Shown here in pieces: positions 14,663 through 23,009 of a DNA stretch of 32,195 nucleotides. Location of the stretch: the NCBI RefSeq assembly GCF_002926165.1, contig NZ_MAGP01000160.1, forward strand, positions 1-32,195, written 5' to 3'. Under the pieces are notes generated by a model. That model was not told the origin of the DNA. It did not search any database and worked only from the letters and a program-made list of their open reading frames with translations. The number at the start of each line of letters is the position of its first letter. Position 1 is the stretch's first letter. The position numbers were made by a program, and so were the translations under genes. Source of the stretch: Micromonospora chalcea. GTDB lineage: Bacteria; Actinomycetota; Actinomycetes; Mycobacteriales; Micromonosporaceae.

Positions 14663-15844
14663 TCAGTACGACGGCAGGGACGGGTCGATCTGCTTGACCC
14701 AGGACAGCACGCCGCCCTGGACGTGCACGGCGTCGTTGAAGCCGGCCGCCTTCAGCGCGGCGAGCGCCTCGGCCGAGCGGACGCCGGACTTGCAGTGCAG
14801 CACGATCTGCCGGTCCTGCGGGAACTTCGCCAGCGCCTCGCCGGAGAGGATCTCGCCCTTGGGGATGAGCGTCGAGCCGGGGATGCGGACGATCTCGTAC
14901 TCGGCGGGCTCGCGCACGTCGACCAGGAAGATGTCCTTGCCGGAGTCCTGCCAGTCCTTCAGCTCCAGCGCGGTGATGGTCGAGTCGACCACCGCCTCCT
15001 GCGCCTCGTCGGAGACCGCGCCGCAGAAGTCCTCGTAGTCCTCCATGAGGTCGGTGAGGGTCGGGTTCTCGCCGCAGAGCACGCAGTTCGGGTCCTTGCG
15101 GACCTTGATCTTGCGGTAGCTCATCTCCAGGGCGTCGTAGACCATCAGCCGGCCGACGAGCGGCTCACCGATGCCGGCGAGCAGCTTGATCGCCTCGTTG
15201 ACCTGGATCGACCCGATGGACGCGCAGAGCACGCCGAGCACGCCGCCCTCGGCGCAGGAGGGGACCATGCCGGGCGGCGGCGGCTCCGGGTAGAGGCAGC
15301 GGTAGCAGGGCCCGTGCTCGGCCCAGAACACCGACGCCTGGCCGTCGAAGCGGTAGATCGAACCCCAGACGTACGGCTTGCCGAGCAGCACCGCGGCGTC
15401 GTTGACCATGTACCGGGTGGCGAAGTTGTCGGTGCCGTCCACGATCAGGTCGTACCGGGAGAAGATGTCCCGGACGTTCTCCCGGTCCAGCGCGGTGTTG
15501 TGGATCTCCACGTTGACCAGCGGGTTGATCTCGCGGATCGACGCGGCGGCGGACTCGGCCTTGGAGCGGCCCACGTCGGAGACGCCGTGGATGACCTGGC
15601 GCTGCAGGTTCGACTCGTCGACGGTGTCGAAGTCGATGATGCCGAGCGTGCCGACACCGGCCGCGGCCAGGTAGAGCAGGGCCGGCGAGCCGAGGCCGCC
15701 GGCGCCGACACAGAGCACCCGGGCGTTCTTCAGCCGCTTCTGCCCCTCGACCCCGACGTCCGGGATGATCAGGTGGCGCGAGTATCGGCGGATCTCGTCT
15801 ACGGTCAGCTCGGCGGCGGGTTCGACGAGCGGGGGCAACGACAC
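14663..15844 (-). CDS. moeZ: Adenylyltransferase/sulfurtransferase MoeZ (ThiF/MoeB plus rhodanese)
   Basis: This enzyme activates the C-terminus of ubiquitin-like sulfur-carrier proteins (such as MoaD or CysO) with ATP and then transfers sulfur to them, serving molybdopterin and other thio-cofactor routes. The 393-residue product has an E1-like domain with the nucleotide motif VGAGGLGS (46-53), IDFDTVDESNLQRQ, and zinc-binding pairs CYRC and CVLC. The C-terminal rhodanese domain starts near residue 295, with active cysteine C351 in LHCKSGVRS. Start GTG 15844 has GGGGAG 7 bases upstream. The homologue in M. tuberculosis is MoeB1 (Rv3206c), which is next to a DUF3152 gene as here. Sulfur-carrier partners are not in the window. 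Confidence 0.92.
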   Translation of the reverse strand: MSLPPLVEPAAELTVDEIRRYSRHLIIPDVGVEGQKRLKNARVLCVGAGGLGSPALLYLAAAGVGTLGIIDFDTVDESNLQRQVIHGVSDVGRSKAESAAASIREINPLVNVEIHNTALDRENVRDIFSRYDLIVDGTDNFATRYMVNDAAVLLGKPYVWGSIYRFDGQASVFWAEHGPCYRCLYPEPPPPGMVPSCAEGGVLGVLCASIGSIQVNEAIKLLAGIGEPLVGRLMVYDALEMSYRKIKVRKDPNCVLCGENPTLTDLMEDYEDFCGAVSDEAQEAVVDSTITALELKDWQDSGKDIFLVDVREPAEYEIVRIPGSTLIPKGEILSGEALAKFPQDRQIVLHCKSGVRSAEALAALKAAGFNDAVHVQGGVLSWVKQIDPSLPSY

Positions 15845-15951
15845 GGTGGACTCCCCGGGATCGGCGGTGTGACCGCGCCATTGTCGCTCGCCCGGACGGG
15901 GATCGGCCATGATGAGGGACACTCGGCCCGAACTGCGGGACCGGGAATAAC

Positions 15952-16797
15952 TCAGACCCCGTCGGTGGGCTCGCCGGAGTATCGGGCCCCGTCGACGTAC
16001 GGCCAGGCGTTCGGCAGGCAGCCGTCCAGCCCGTACGTCTGCTGCTGCATCACCGGGGCGGGCGCGCCGGGCGCCGGGCACGCCTGGTGCAGCTCACCGA
16101 ACTCGTGCCCGACCTCGTGGTTGATCACGTAGGTCCGGTAGACGTCCAGCGGGGCGCCGTAGTCGGGCACCGCCGTCATCCAGCGGGCCAGGTTGAGCAC
16201 GACCCGGCCGGGCAGCCGGCAGGAGGTGTACCGGTCGGTGCGCAGTCCGCCCTCGGCGCACATCCGCTCCGAGGTGACGGGGGTGGCGAGGTAGACGGTG
16301 AAGTCGGCGGCGGCCGCCTCGGGCACCCGCTGCACCCGCAGTTCCCCCGACGCGATCCAGCTGCGCGGGTCGCCGAGCACCGCGTCCACGGTGGCGGCGA
16401 AACCGTCGGCGTCCTGCCCCGTACCGTGCTCGACCTCGACCCGGTAGCGGCGCAGCGGCCCGGCGTGTCCGCGTACCGGGGATCGGCCCTGGGCCACGGC
16501 GAACGTGCCGGGGCCGGCGGTGGGGTAGCCGGTCGGCGGCGCGGCCGGGACGTCGGCCTCGGCGGCCCCGCGGGCGAGCGACGGCTCGGCCGCGAGCGAC
16601 GTCCCGCCGGGCCCGGGGGCGTTCAGCCGGGTGACGCCGACCGCTCCGCTGCCGGCGGCCAGCAGCATCGCCAGCAGCAGCACGGAGCGGCGGCGACGAC
16701 GGCGCATGCGGCGCACCGTGGGACGCTCGGCCGGGTGACGGGGCGGCGGTCGGCGGCGCGGCTCGGCGTGCATGTCGTAAGGGGACGACGAGGTCAT
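15952..16797 (-). CDS. DUF3152 protein, membrane-anchored zinc-metalloprotease-like (copy 1)
   Basis: The 281-residue product has a basic cytoplasmic start, a single membrane helix at about 38-55 (after the run RRMRRRRRRS) and an extracytoplasmic domain with the DUF3152 signature. The metalloprotease-like zinc motif HEVGHEFGELH is at 227-237, followed by the conserved APVMQQQTYGLDGCLPNAWPY. HExxH-type spacing with a third His three residues after GxL suggests a metzincin-like site (HExGHxxGxxH). Paired cysteines (CAEGG/TSC and CP/DGC) probably form disulfides outside the membrane. The family resembles Rv3207c of M. tuberculosis, which is likewise beside moeB1. No substrate is known and activity is inferred only from the zinc motif. 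A second, similar gene follows at 16876. Confidence 0.85.
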   Translation of the reverse strand: MTSSSPYDMHAEPRRRPPPRHPAERPTVRRMRRRRRRSVLLLAMLLAAGSGAVGVTRLNAPGPGGTSLAAEPSLARGAAEADVPAAPPTGYPTAGPGTFAVAQGRSPVRGHAGPLRRYRVEVEHGTGQDADGFAATVDAVLGDPRSWIASGELRVQRVPEAAAADFTVYLATPVTSERMCAEGGLRTDRYTSCRLPGRVVLNLARWMTAVPDYGAPLDVYRTYVINHEVGHEFGELHQACPAPGAPAPVMQQQTYGLDGCLPNAWPYVDGARYSGEPTDGV

Positions 16798-16875
16798 GAC
16801 ACCAGCGTGCCATGCAATTCGGGCATTTAGCTGCTTTTGCCGCCTATGCCGCGAATGTTCTTCACGAACCGGCGG

Positions 16876-17733
16876 TCACAGGCTCGGCCCGGCGTACCGC
16901 TTCCCGCCCACATAGGGCCAGGGGTTCGGGCGGCAGCCGTTGAGGAAGAGCGTCTGCTGCTGCATCACCGGCGCGGCGCGCCCCGCCCGCGGACACCCCT
17001 CGTGCCGGTGCCCGAGCTGGTGGCCCACCTCGTGATTGATCACGTAGAGCCGGTAGTCGTCGAGCGTCATCCCGGCGGCGACCAGGTGCGGCGCGGAGGT
17101 CCGCCACCGGTCCAGGTTGATCACCACCTTGCCCGGAACCCGGCAGGACGTGTACGGCACCCCGCCCACGCGGATGTCGATCCCGCCCGCGCCGCACAAC
17201 CGCCGCGCCGTCTCCCGGGTGGCCAGGTAGATCGTGAAGTCGTACCCGCTGCCCGGCCCGACCCGCTGCAACCGCAGCCGGCCCCCGTCCACCCAGCTGC
17301 CCGGGCCGGCCAGCGCCCGCTGCACCGCCTCGCCGAAGTCGCGGACCTGCTCGCCGGAGCCGTTCTCGACCGCCACCCGGAACCGCTGCAGCGGCCCGGA
17401 GCGGCCCAGCACCCCGCCGGGCCGGTCGTCGTAGCCGAAGCTGCCCCGCCCCTTCGCCGGCCCCGGGTCGGACAGCGTCAGCACCGGCGGCGGCGAGGAA
17501 CTGGGCGTCACCACCGGCGGCGGGGACACGCTCGGCGGCGTCCGCGTCGGCGCCGGAGGCTGGGCGACGAACCCGTCGGTGACCCGCGTCCCCGCCCCCG
17601 CCGACGGAAGTTGCAGCGCCGCGCCGACGCCGACCGCGGCGACGGCGAGGAAGGCGCACACCACGAGGGCGGAGCGCCAGGGACGAGCGGAGGCCCGGGA
17701 CCGGGCGGTGCGGGGAGGGCGTGAGCTGGGCAT
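16876..17733 (-). CDS. DUF3152 protein, membrane-anchored zinc-metalloprotease-like (copy 2)
   Basis: The 285-residue product is a second DUF3152 protein beside copy 1. It has a basic start, one membrane helix (about 19-39: WRSALVVCAFLAVAAVGVGA), a Pro/Ser/Thr-rich linker of about 50 residues, and a domain with HEVGHQLGHRHEGCP and the same APVMQQQTLFLNGC and PNPWPYV motifs. The two copies share the domain but differ in stalk and N-terminus, so the duplication is old or they came from different sources. Start ATG 17733 is 5 bases after the alpha/beta hydrolase stop, so the two genes are almost certainly co-transcribed. There are 78 bases between this gene and copy 1. The ribosome-binding site is weak, as expected for a coupled gene. 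Confidence 0.85.
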   Translation of the reverse strand: MPSSRPPRTARSRASARPWRSALVVCAFLAVAAVGVGAALQLPSAGAGTRVTDGFVAQPPAPTRTPPSVSPPPVVTPSSSPPPVLTLSDPGPAKGRGSFGYDDRPGGVLGRSGPLQRFRVAVENGSGEQVRDFGEAVQRALAGPGSWVDGGRLRLQRVGPGSGYDFTIYLATRETARRLCGAGGIDIRVGGVPYTSCRVPGKVVINLDRWRTSAPHLVAAGMTLDDYRLYVINHEVGHQLGHRHEGCPRAGRAAPVMQQQTLFLNGCRPNPWPYVGGKRYAGPSL

Positions 17734-17738
17734 CCGGC

Positions 17739-18734
17739 TCAGCCTGCCATGTCGCGCCCCGTTCCGCTCTCCCCCGCACCGGCGTCCGGCGACGACGGCT
17801 CGCCGAGCAGCCCCAGCACCGCCCGCGCCACCGTCCGCGGGACCTCCAACTGCGCCACGTGCCCGACGCCGTCGAGCATCAGCAGCCGGCTGTCCGGGAT
17901 CACGCGGGCCGCCTGCGGCGCCACCCGGACGTCGACCAGGCGGTCCTGCCTTCCGCCCACCACCAGCGTCGGCGCCCGCACCGCCGCCGCCTGCCGCCAC
18001 AGCGCGCCCTCCCCCGGCAGGTACGAGCGCAGGAAACTGCCGACCAGCCCCCGGAAGGTACGCACGTACGCGGCGGCGTGGTGCGCTGCCTCGTACCGGA
18101 CCCGGATCTCGTCGATCGCCTCCTGCCGGCGCTGATCGCTGATCCGGGTCAGGTCCGCGACGCACGCCTCCATCACCTGCTGCGCCGCCACCTCGGGCGT
18201 GAACTGGGCCAGCCGCCAGGCGGCCAGCCGCTCACCACGGGGGATCGCCAGCAGCGGAAGCATCCGCCCCTGCAACGAGCGCCGGAAGTCCAGGAACGGC
18301 AGGGCCGGCGAGATCAGGGTGAGCGTGCGGACCAGGTCCGGCCGCAGCGCCGCCACCCGGACCGAGATCGCGCCGCCGAGCGAGTTGCCGAACAGGTGCA
18401 CCGGTCCCCGGTCGGTGTGCTCGATCCAGCGGATCACCCGGTCGGCGAAGGCCGGGATGGTGTAGCGCGGTCCGGGCTCGCTGCGCCCGAAGCCGGGCAG
18501 GTCGATCGCCTGGCCGTCGAGCCGGCCGGCGAGCAGGCCGGCCAGGTCGGTCCAGTTCTGCGCGGACCCGCCGAGTCCGTGCACGTACAGTGCCGGTTCC
18601 GCGCCGGGCCCGGTCGCCGGGGTGTCCCGGACGTGCACGAGCGTGCCGTCGAGCCGGACGTGCCGGCCGGGCCAGGGCGGCGGGACCTCGTGCGCGGGGA
18701 GGCTGTGCTCCGGCCAGAGTGCGGCGCGTTTCAT
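17739..18734 (-). CDS. Alpha/beta-fold hydrolase
   Basis: A 331-residue cytoplasmic alpha/beta hydrolase. The oxyanion region is LYVHGLGGSAQNW (49-61), the nucleophile elbow is FGNSLGGA with S118, a candidate acid residue is the Asp in VGGRQDRLVD, and the catalytic histidine is in DGVGHVAQLE near the C-terminus. All three catalytic residues are present. The substrate cannot be told; a carboxylester is the simplest guess. The last 25 residues are a Gly/Ser/Asp-rich tail. GGAG lies just before ATG 18734. It heads a pair with the DUF3152 gene 5 bases downstream, and starts 38 bases after the large repeat-protein gene on the same strand, so a three-gene transcript is possible. Confidence 0.85.
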   Translation of the reverse strand: MKRAALWPEHSLPAHEVPPPWPGRHVRLDGTLVHVRDTPATGPGAEPALYVHGLGGSAQNWTDLAGLLAGRLDGQAIDLPGFGRSEPGPRYTIPAFADRVIRWIEHTDRGPVHLFGNSLGGAISVRVAALRPDLVRTLTLISPALPFLDFRRSLQGRMLPLLAIPRGERLAAWRLAQFTPEVAAQQVMEACVADLTRISDQRRQEAIDEIRVRYEAAHHAAAYVRTFRGLVGSFLRSYLPGEGALWRQAAAVRAPTLVVGGRQDRLVDVRVAPQAARVIPDSRLLMLDGVGHVAQLEVPRTVARAVLGLLGEPSSPDAGAGESGTGRDMAG

Positions 18735-18772
18735 GTCTCCAGTCTTCCCCGCGCGCGCCGTACCGCACACCG

Positions 18773-21700
18773 TCAGGTGAGCAGTGCCTCCAGCCGCCGG
18801 TTCACCGCCGCCAGCGTGGCCCGCACGACCGCCTGCCGGGGATCCCCGGCGACCAGGGCCGAACCGGCCAGTTGCTCCACCCAGCCGTCGCAGACCAGCA
18901 GCACGACAACGGTCGCCACCTCGCAGTTGCCGAACGGCACCACCGCGGCGTGCTCCACGAAGCACCGGCCGTGCTCACCGGCCGGGACGCCCCGGCCGAG
19001 CAACTCGTCCACCGCCGCGGCCGCCGCCACCGCGCACAGCCGCAGCACGTACCCGTCGACGGCCGGCCCGGTCGCGTGGCCCTCGGCGGTCCGGTCGCCC
19101 GCGATCAGGCGGACCTCAGTGGTGGCGTCCAGGCCGAACGTGCTCACCAGGACGTGCTCGATCACCACCCTGGGCCCGGGCGCGCCGCCGGTGTCGAGCG
19201 GTCGCGACGGCGCGGTCTCCGTCGTGGTCATCTGCCCACCGGAGTACGAGGTGCCGAGCGTCACCGGGCTGCCGGTGGACATGCCGGTCGGCGCGGCGGC
19301 CAGCGACGTCTCGTCGACAGCGGCCCGGCCCCGGTGGGTGGCCTGCCGGCGGCGGCGCGGCGGCTCGTCGCCCTCGGCCGGGGCGTCGGCCGGACGCGCG
19401 GCGCGGTCCGTGCCGCCGAACCGCCCTTCGCCGGAGCGGTTCGCGGCCGGGCGCACCACACCGGTACGCGTCGGCGTCTCGTCACCGGCCGGTCCGGGCT
19501 CGTCACCGTTGCGGGGCGCGGGCACCGCCGTCCGCGTCTCGTCCGGCATGGCGCGGGCGTGAATCGGCCCGGGCGAACGGCCCTCGCCCGCCCGTGCCTC
19601 ACCGGCCCGGTCCAGCCGGGCCGATCGGCGGCGCAGTGGGGCCGGCGGCGGCACGACCGGCGCGCCGGGCAGGTTCTGCGGCGCCGCCGCCAGGCCCATC
19701 CGTTCCTGGAGCAGCCGGGCCACCAGGCGGCTGACCTCTGCCGGGTCCGCGCCGTCGGCCAGGTCGAGCCGGAGGCTGTGCGCGCCGGCCGGGGTACGGC
19801 GCAGCGCCGCGTCCCGTACGCCGGCCACCTCGCGGACCGCGTCCAGGATCGCGTTGACGTCGAAGCCCTCCGGGCGCTCACGCAGCGGCGCGGGTTCGTC
19901 GTCCCGGCGCAGGTGGGTGGCGATGCGGGCGAGTTCGGGGGTCTCGGCGGACGGTTCCACTGCGGGCGGCTCCGGCACGACTGGCACGTCCGGCTCGGCG
20001 GGGACGCGCTGCGGCAGCACCACTGGGGCCGGTTCCTCCGGTCGGGGCTCGGTGGCCGCGTCGGCGGCCGGCACGGGTTCCGGCGCGGACCGGCGGGCGG
20101 CGTAGGGGGGCGCGCTCGCCGGTTGGGGCGCGGAGGTGCGGTCGGTGTGCGCCGCGCCGCTCGTGGCGGGGACGCCGGAGATCGGCCGCGCCGGCACACC
20201 GGAGATCGGCCCGGCCGGGACGCCGGACGTCGGCCGGGCCGGCACGCCCGAGATCGGCTGTGCCGGGAGGCCGGAGGCCGGCTGCGCCGGGACTCCGGAG
20301 ATCGGCCGGGCAGGGGCGGCCGGCGGCTGCCGGGGATCGTCGGCGGTCTCACCGGTGGCCCGGGTCGCGGGGTTGGCGACGGGCGCGGCGGCAGGCGGCG
20401 GCCCGGCGGGCGCGGCGGGGTAGCCGGGGAACGTCGGCGTGTACCCGCCGGCCGGGGCGGGTGGGGCGCTCGCCGGCTCGGGACCGGTGGCCGGGTTCAC
20501 CGGCGGGACCGGCACCGGCGGCCCGGCCCACGAGGGTCGCTCGTACCCGTGCGGCGGCTCGCCGTCGCCCCGGGCCAGCCGGAACGGCCGGGTCGCCTCA
20601 CGCGCCGGCTCCGGACCGGTGCCCGGCTCGGACTCGTACTGACGCGGCGGTTCCGGCTCGTACGGCCGGGTCGGTTCCGGTCCGGCGGCCGGCTCGGCGC
20701 GCAGCGGCTCGTACGGCCGCACCGGCTCGGGCCGGGGCGGCTCGTAGCCGGACGGCGGCTCGACGCGGGCCGGCATGTACGGCCGCACCGGCTCGGGCGC
20801 CCACTCGGCCGCGCGCTCGTCGCGGGCCGCCCGGTCGTCCCAGCCCGCACGGTCGTCCCAGCCCGCACGGTCGTCGTGGCCGGCACGGTCGTCGTGGGCC
20901 GCGCGGTCGTCGTGGCTGACACGGTCGTCGTGGCTGGCATGGTCGTCATGGGCCGCGCGGTCGTCGCGGGCGGCGCGGCGGCCGGCGGTGTCGTCCTCCC
21001 GCTCGCGCCGGTCGGCGGGCTCCGCGGCGCGGCGCGCCGCCGGCTCGTCGGTGCGGGCCCACGGCGGGGCCCAGCCGTCGCCCCAGCTCGGGCGGTTCCA
21101 GGACGGTCCGGACCAGTCGGGTTCACCGGCACCCGGGTCGTCCGCGGCGGGCTCCCGGGAGTCGGCGGCGGCCCGGGGCCCGGCGGCGCCCGCCGGTCCG
21201 TCCGGCGGACGGACGTCGCCCACGGGCTGCGCGGAACGGCCGGCCGGGTCGGCGGACGGCTCGCCGGGCGCCCGGTCGGCCCAGCCACGGGAGAGCGACG
21301 GGGTGGACTCGGTGTTCGGCGCGTGGAAGCCCGGTGGCACCTCGAAGCCGGAGGCGGCGGCGCCGACCGGCGGCACCTGCAGGGCCGGGGGCGCGGAGGC
21401 GGGGCCGCTCTCGGCCCAGCGGGGCGCGGCGGCCGGGGCGTCGGCGGCGTGCCGGGAGCCGGCGGCGTCGGCCGGGTTCACCTGCTGCTCGGCCGGGGGC
21501 GCCGGTCGCGGGGCCGGTACGGCCAGCCGCTCGCCGTCGCTGGACCGGGGCGGCTCGTCCGCCGGCGGGGCACTGACCGGCGCCTGGCGGGTCACGCGCG
21601 ACTCCTCCCCGGCGTGGTGCACGCCGTTGACGTGGCGGCCGTTGACCGGTCCCGGCTCCGGTCGGCCGGGTAGCGGAGCCGGCAGGTCACCGTGCCGGGG

Positions 21701-21883
21701 CGAGGAGGCGGCCCAGCCGCCGAGATCGCCGTAGGGCCAGCCGCCGGGCGCCGGAGCACCACGGGACCAGCCGTTCGGCGGGGGCGCCCAACCGCCGCCG
21801 GTACGGGCTGGTTCGTCCTGCCGGCCCGTCCCGTCGCCGTGCTCTCCCGGGGTGGCGGCTCCGGGTTGCCCTGTTTCACTCAC
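18773..21883 (-). CDS. Very large low-complexity protein with tandem repeats and a folded C-terminal domain, function unknown
   Basis: The 1036-residue product is mostly Pro/Ala/Gly/Arg/Glu-rich and looks disordered up to about residue 640. It contains an 8-residue repeat (ISGVPARP type, about six copies), a 6-residue acidic/basic repeat (HDDRAA type, about eight copies) and several RPYEP-type repeats. Two parts look folded: about 655-735 (FDVNAILDAVREVAGVRDAA...LRLDLADGADPAEVSRLVA), and the last 140 or so residues (VVIEHVLVSTFGLDATTEVRL...AAVNRRLEALLT), which have regular alpha/beta pattern. I do not recognise either. There is no signal peptide or membrane helix. Start GTG 21883 is chosen because AAGGAG lies 7 bases upstream. 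It is divergent from the TetR gene. Confidence 0.75.
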   Translation of the reverse strand: MSETGQPGAATPGEHGDGTGRQDEPARTGGGWAPPPNGWSRGAPAPGGWPYGDLGGWAASSPRHGDLPAPLPGRPEPGPVNGRHVNGVHHAGEESRVTRQAPVSAPPADEPPRSSDGERLAVPAPRPAPPAEQQVNPADAAGSRHAADAPAAAPRWAESGPASAPPALQVPPVGAAASGFEVPPGFHAPNTESTPSLSRGWADRAPGEPSADPAGRSAQPVGDVRPPDGPAGAAGPRAAADSREPAADDPGAGEPDWSGPSWNRPSWGDGWAPPWARTDEPAARRAAEPADRREREDDTAGRRAARDDRAAHDDHASHDDRVSHDDRAAHDDRAGHDDRAGWDDRAGWDDRAARDERAAEWAPEPVRPYMPARVEPPSGYEPPRPEPVRPYEPLRAEPAAGPEPTRPYEPEPPRQYESEPGTGPEPAREATRPFRLARGDGEPPHGYERPSWAGPPVPVPPVNPATGPEPASAPPAPAGGYTPTFPGYPAAPAGPPPAAAPVANPATRATGETADDPRQPPAAPARPISGVPAQPASGLPAQPISGVPARPTSGVPAGPISGVPARPISGVPATSGAAHTDRTSAPQPASAPPYAARRSAPEPVPAADAATEPRPEEPAPVVLPQRVPAEPDVPVVPEPPAVEPSAETPELARIATHLRRDDEPAPLRERPEGFDVNAILDAVREVAGVRDAALRRTPAGAHSLRLDLADGADPAEVSRLVARLLQERMGLAAAPQNLPGAPVVPPPAPLRRRSARLDRAGEARAGEGRSPGPIHARAMPDETRTAVPAPRNGDEPGPAGDETPTRTGVVRPAANRSGEGRFGGTDRAARPADAPAEGDEPPRRRRQATHRGRAAVDETSLAAAPTGMSTGSPVTLGTSYSGGQMTTTETAPSRPLDTGGAPGPRVVIEHVLVSTFGLDATTEVRLIAGDRTAEGHATGPAVDGYVLRLCAVAAAAAVDELLGRGVPAGEHGRCFVEHAAVVPFGNCEVATVVVLLVCDGWVEQLAGSALVAGDPRQAVVRATLAAVNRRLEALLT
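20169..20312 (-). repeat. Six tandem 24-bp units in the large protein gene
   Basis: Six in-frame 24-base units run head to tail, encoding variants of an 8-residue ISGVPARP motif. Units differ at several positions, including third codon bases, so the array is not a recent expansion. Being a whole number of codons, copy change keeps the frame. Confidence 0.85.
20832..20975 (-). repeat. Eight tandem 18-bp units in the large protein gene
   Basis: Eight consecutive 18-base units, each beginning cGGTCGTC on the plus strand, encode a 6-residue HDDRAx or WDDRAG motif rich in Asp, Arg and His. The two units at 20832-20867 are identical, which suggests recent copying there. A more diverged ninth unit lies at 20814-20831. 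Confidence 0.85.
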
Positions 21884-21972
21884 CGCGCGCTCCTTGGTCG
21901 CCCCCGCTGAGGCTACCGTGTGGTGACAGTGGCGATAAGTTACAGCGGCGGGCCAATTCCGCGACGGGTTCA

Positions 21973-21990
21973 CGAACCCGCACCGGTTCG
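21973..21990. promoter_or_regulatory. Candidate TetR operator in the divergent region
   Basis: CGAACC (21973-21978) and GGTTCG (21985-21990) form an 18-bp inverted repeat with a 6-base spacer, 43 bases before the TetR gene start, within the 149-base gap that also holds the promoter of the large repeat-protein gene. TetR regulators often bind such sites beside their own gene. Binding here is inference. Confidence 0.35.
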
Positions 21991-22032
21991 GGTGATACGT
22001 GCCGGCTCGTACGCAGATACTCGGAGGTTCCC

Positions 22033-22671
22033 ATGACCGCAGTGGGGAACGGTGCACAGACCGCCGGTCGGCCCACCCGCCTGCCCCGCTCGGCACGCCG
22101 TAAGCAGCTGCTCGCCGCTGCTCAGGAGGTGTTCGTCGCGCAGGGCTACCACGCCGCCGCGATGGACGACATCGCCGAGCGGGCCGGGGTCTCCAAGCCG
22201 GTGCTCTACCAACACTTCCCCGGGAAGATGGAGCTCTACCTGGCGCTGCTGGACACGCACTGTGACGCGATAGTGGCAAACGTGCAGGGCGCCATGAGCA
22301 GCACCAGCGACAACAAGGAACGGGTCAGCGCCGCGGTCCGCGCGTACTTCGACTTCGTCGACCACGAGAGCGAGGCGTTCCGGCTGGTCTTCGAGTCCGA
22401 CCTGCGCAACGACCCGGCGGTGCGGCAGCGGGTGGAGCGGGTCGAGCAGGGCTGCATCGCGGCCATCACCGACACGATCATCTCGGACACCGGCGTCAGC
22501 CGGTCGCATGCCGAGCTGCTCGCATCGGGCCTGGTCGGCGCCGCCGAGACGGCCGCCCAGTTCTGGCTCGCCGGCGGCCGTCAGGTGCCCAAGGCGGAGG
22601 CCGAGGCGCTGGTCGCGGCCCTGTCCTGGCGGGGCATCGCCAGCTTCCCGCTGCAAGGTGAGTCAGCCTGA
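22033..22671 (+). CDS. TetR-family transcriptional regulator, FasR-like
   Basis: The 212-residue product has a TetR DNA-binding domain at about 20-66, with recognition helix region MDDIAERAGVSKPVLYQHFPGK. The rest is helical ligand-binding and dimer domain. In sequence (GYHAAAMDDIAERAGVSKPV) and neighbourhood (DUF3107 downstream, moeZ and DUF3152 nearby) it matches FasR, Rv3208 of M. tuberculosis, which controls fatty acid synthase genes in response to acyl-CoA. The same function here is inference: neither fas nor acpS is in the window. GGAGG lies 6 bases before ATG 22033. A candidate operator upstream may serve autoregulation. Confidence 0.85.
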   Translation: MTAVGNGAQTAGRPTRLPRSARRKQLLAAAQEVFVAQGYHAAAMDDIAERAGVSKPVLYQHFPGKMELYLALLDTHCDAIVANVQGAMSSTSDNKERVSAAVRAYFDFVDHESEAFRLVFESDLRNDPAVRQRVERVEQGCIAAITDTIISDTGVSRSHAELLASGLVGAAETAAQFWLAGGRQVPKAEAEALVAALSWRGIASFPLQGESA

Positions 22672-22736
22672 ACATCGGGCCGCCGGATCGGATAGCCTTC
22701 CCACGGTGGCTTTTTCGCCCCAGTTGAGGAGGCACA

Positions 22737-22964
22737 GTGGAGGTCAAGATCGGCGTGCAGTACGCGCCGCGGGAGCTGGTCCTGGAAAGCGCGCAGTCGC
22801 CGGCCGAGATCGAGCAGATCGTGACCGACGCCTTCGCCAGGAGCGAGGGCACGCTCTCCCTGACCGACGAGAAGGGCCGGCGCGTGATCGTGCCGGTCGG
22901 CAAGGTCGCCTACGTCGAGATCGCCGAGGCGTCGCCTCGCGCGGTCGGGTTCACCGTTCGCTGA
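22737..22964 (+). CDS. DUF3107 small protein (TB9.4-like)
   Basis: The 75-residue product MEVKIGVQYAPRELVLE...GRRVIVPVGKVAYVEIAE matches DUF3107 over its whole length and resembles Rv3208A (TB9.4) of M. tuberculosis, also directly downstream of the FasR gene. It is a small acidic alpha/beta protein, conserved in actinobacteria, with no known biochemical role. The GTG start at 22737 has an excellent GAGGAGG 4-5 bases upstream. It lies 65 bases after the TetR gene and probably shares its transcript. Confidence 0.92.
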   Translation: MEVKIGVQYAPRELVLESAQSPAEIEQIVTDAFARSEGTLSLTDEKGRRVIVPVGKVAYVEIAEASPRAVGFTVR

Positions 22965-22978
22965 TTCCCGCGGCGCCG

Positions 22979-23009
22979 GCCGCCGTGGCGGGCCTCCCGC
23001 CACGGCGGC
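22979..23009. terminator. Strong hairpin between convergent genes
   Basis: A perfect 14-bp stem, arms 22979-22992 and 22996-23009, with loop CCT fills most of the 45-base gap between the DUF3107 stop and the ferritin-like gene stop. It should terminate both. Confidence 0.8.

Noticed and set aside
14663..16081. moeZ starting further upstream (to 16081).
   Set aside because: The extra residues do not match the family and overlap the DUF3152 gene region; GTG 15844 has a good ribosome-binding site.
20169..20975. Possible CRISPR or minisatellite array.
   Set aside because: Repeats are head to tail without unique spacers, are 18 or 24 bases, and keep the reading frame of a coding gene.
18590..21673. 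A 1027-codon open frame on the plus strand opposite the large repeat protein.
   Set aside because: It is an antisense shadow. The minus-strand frame has a good ribosome-binding site, sensible composition and a folded C-terminus; this one is Arg/Gly-rich without any.
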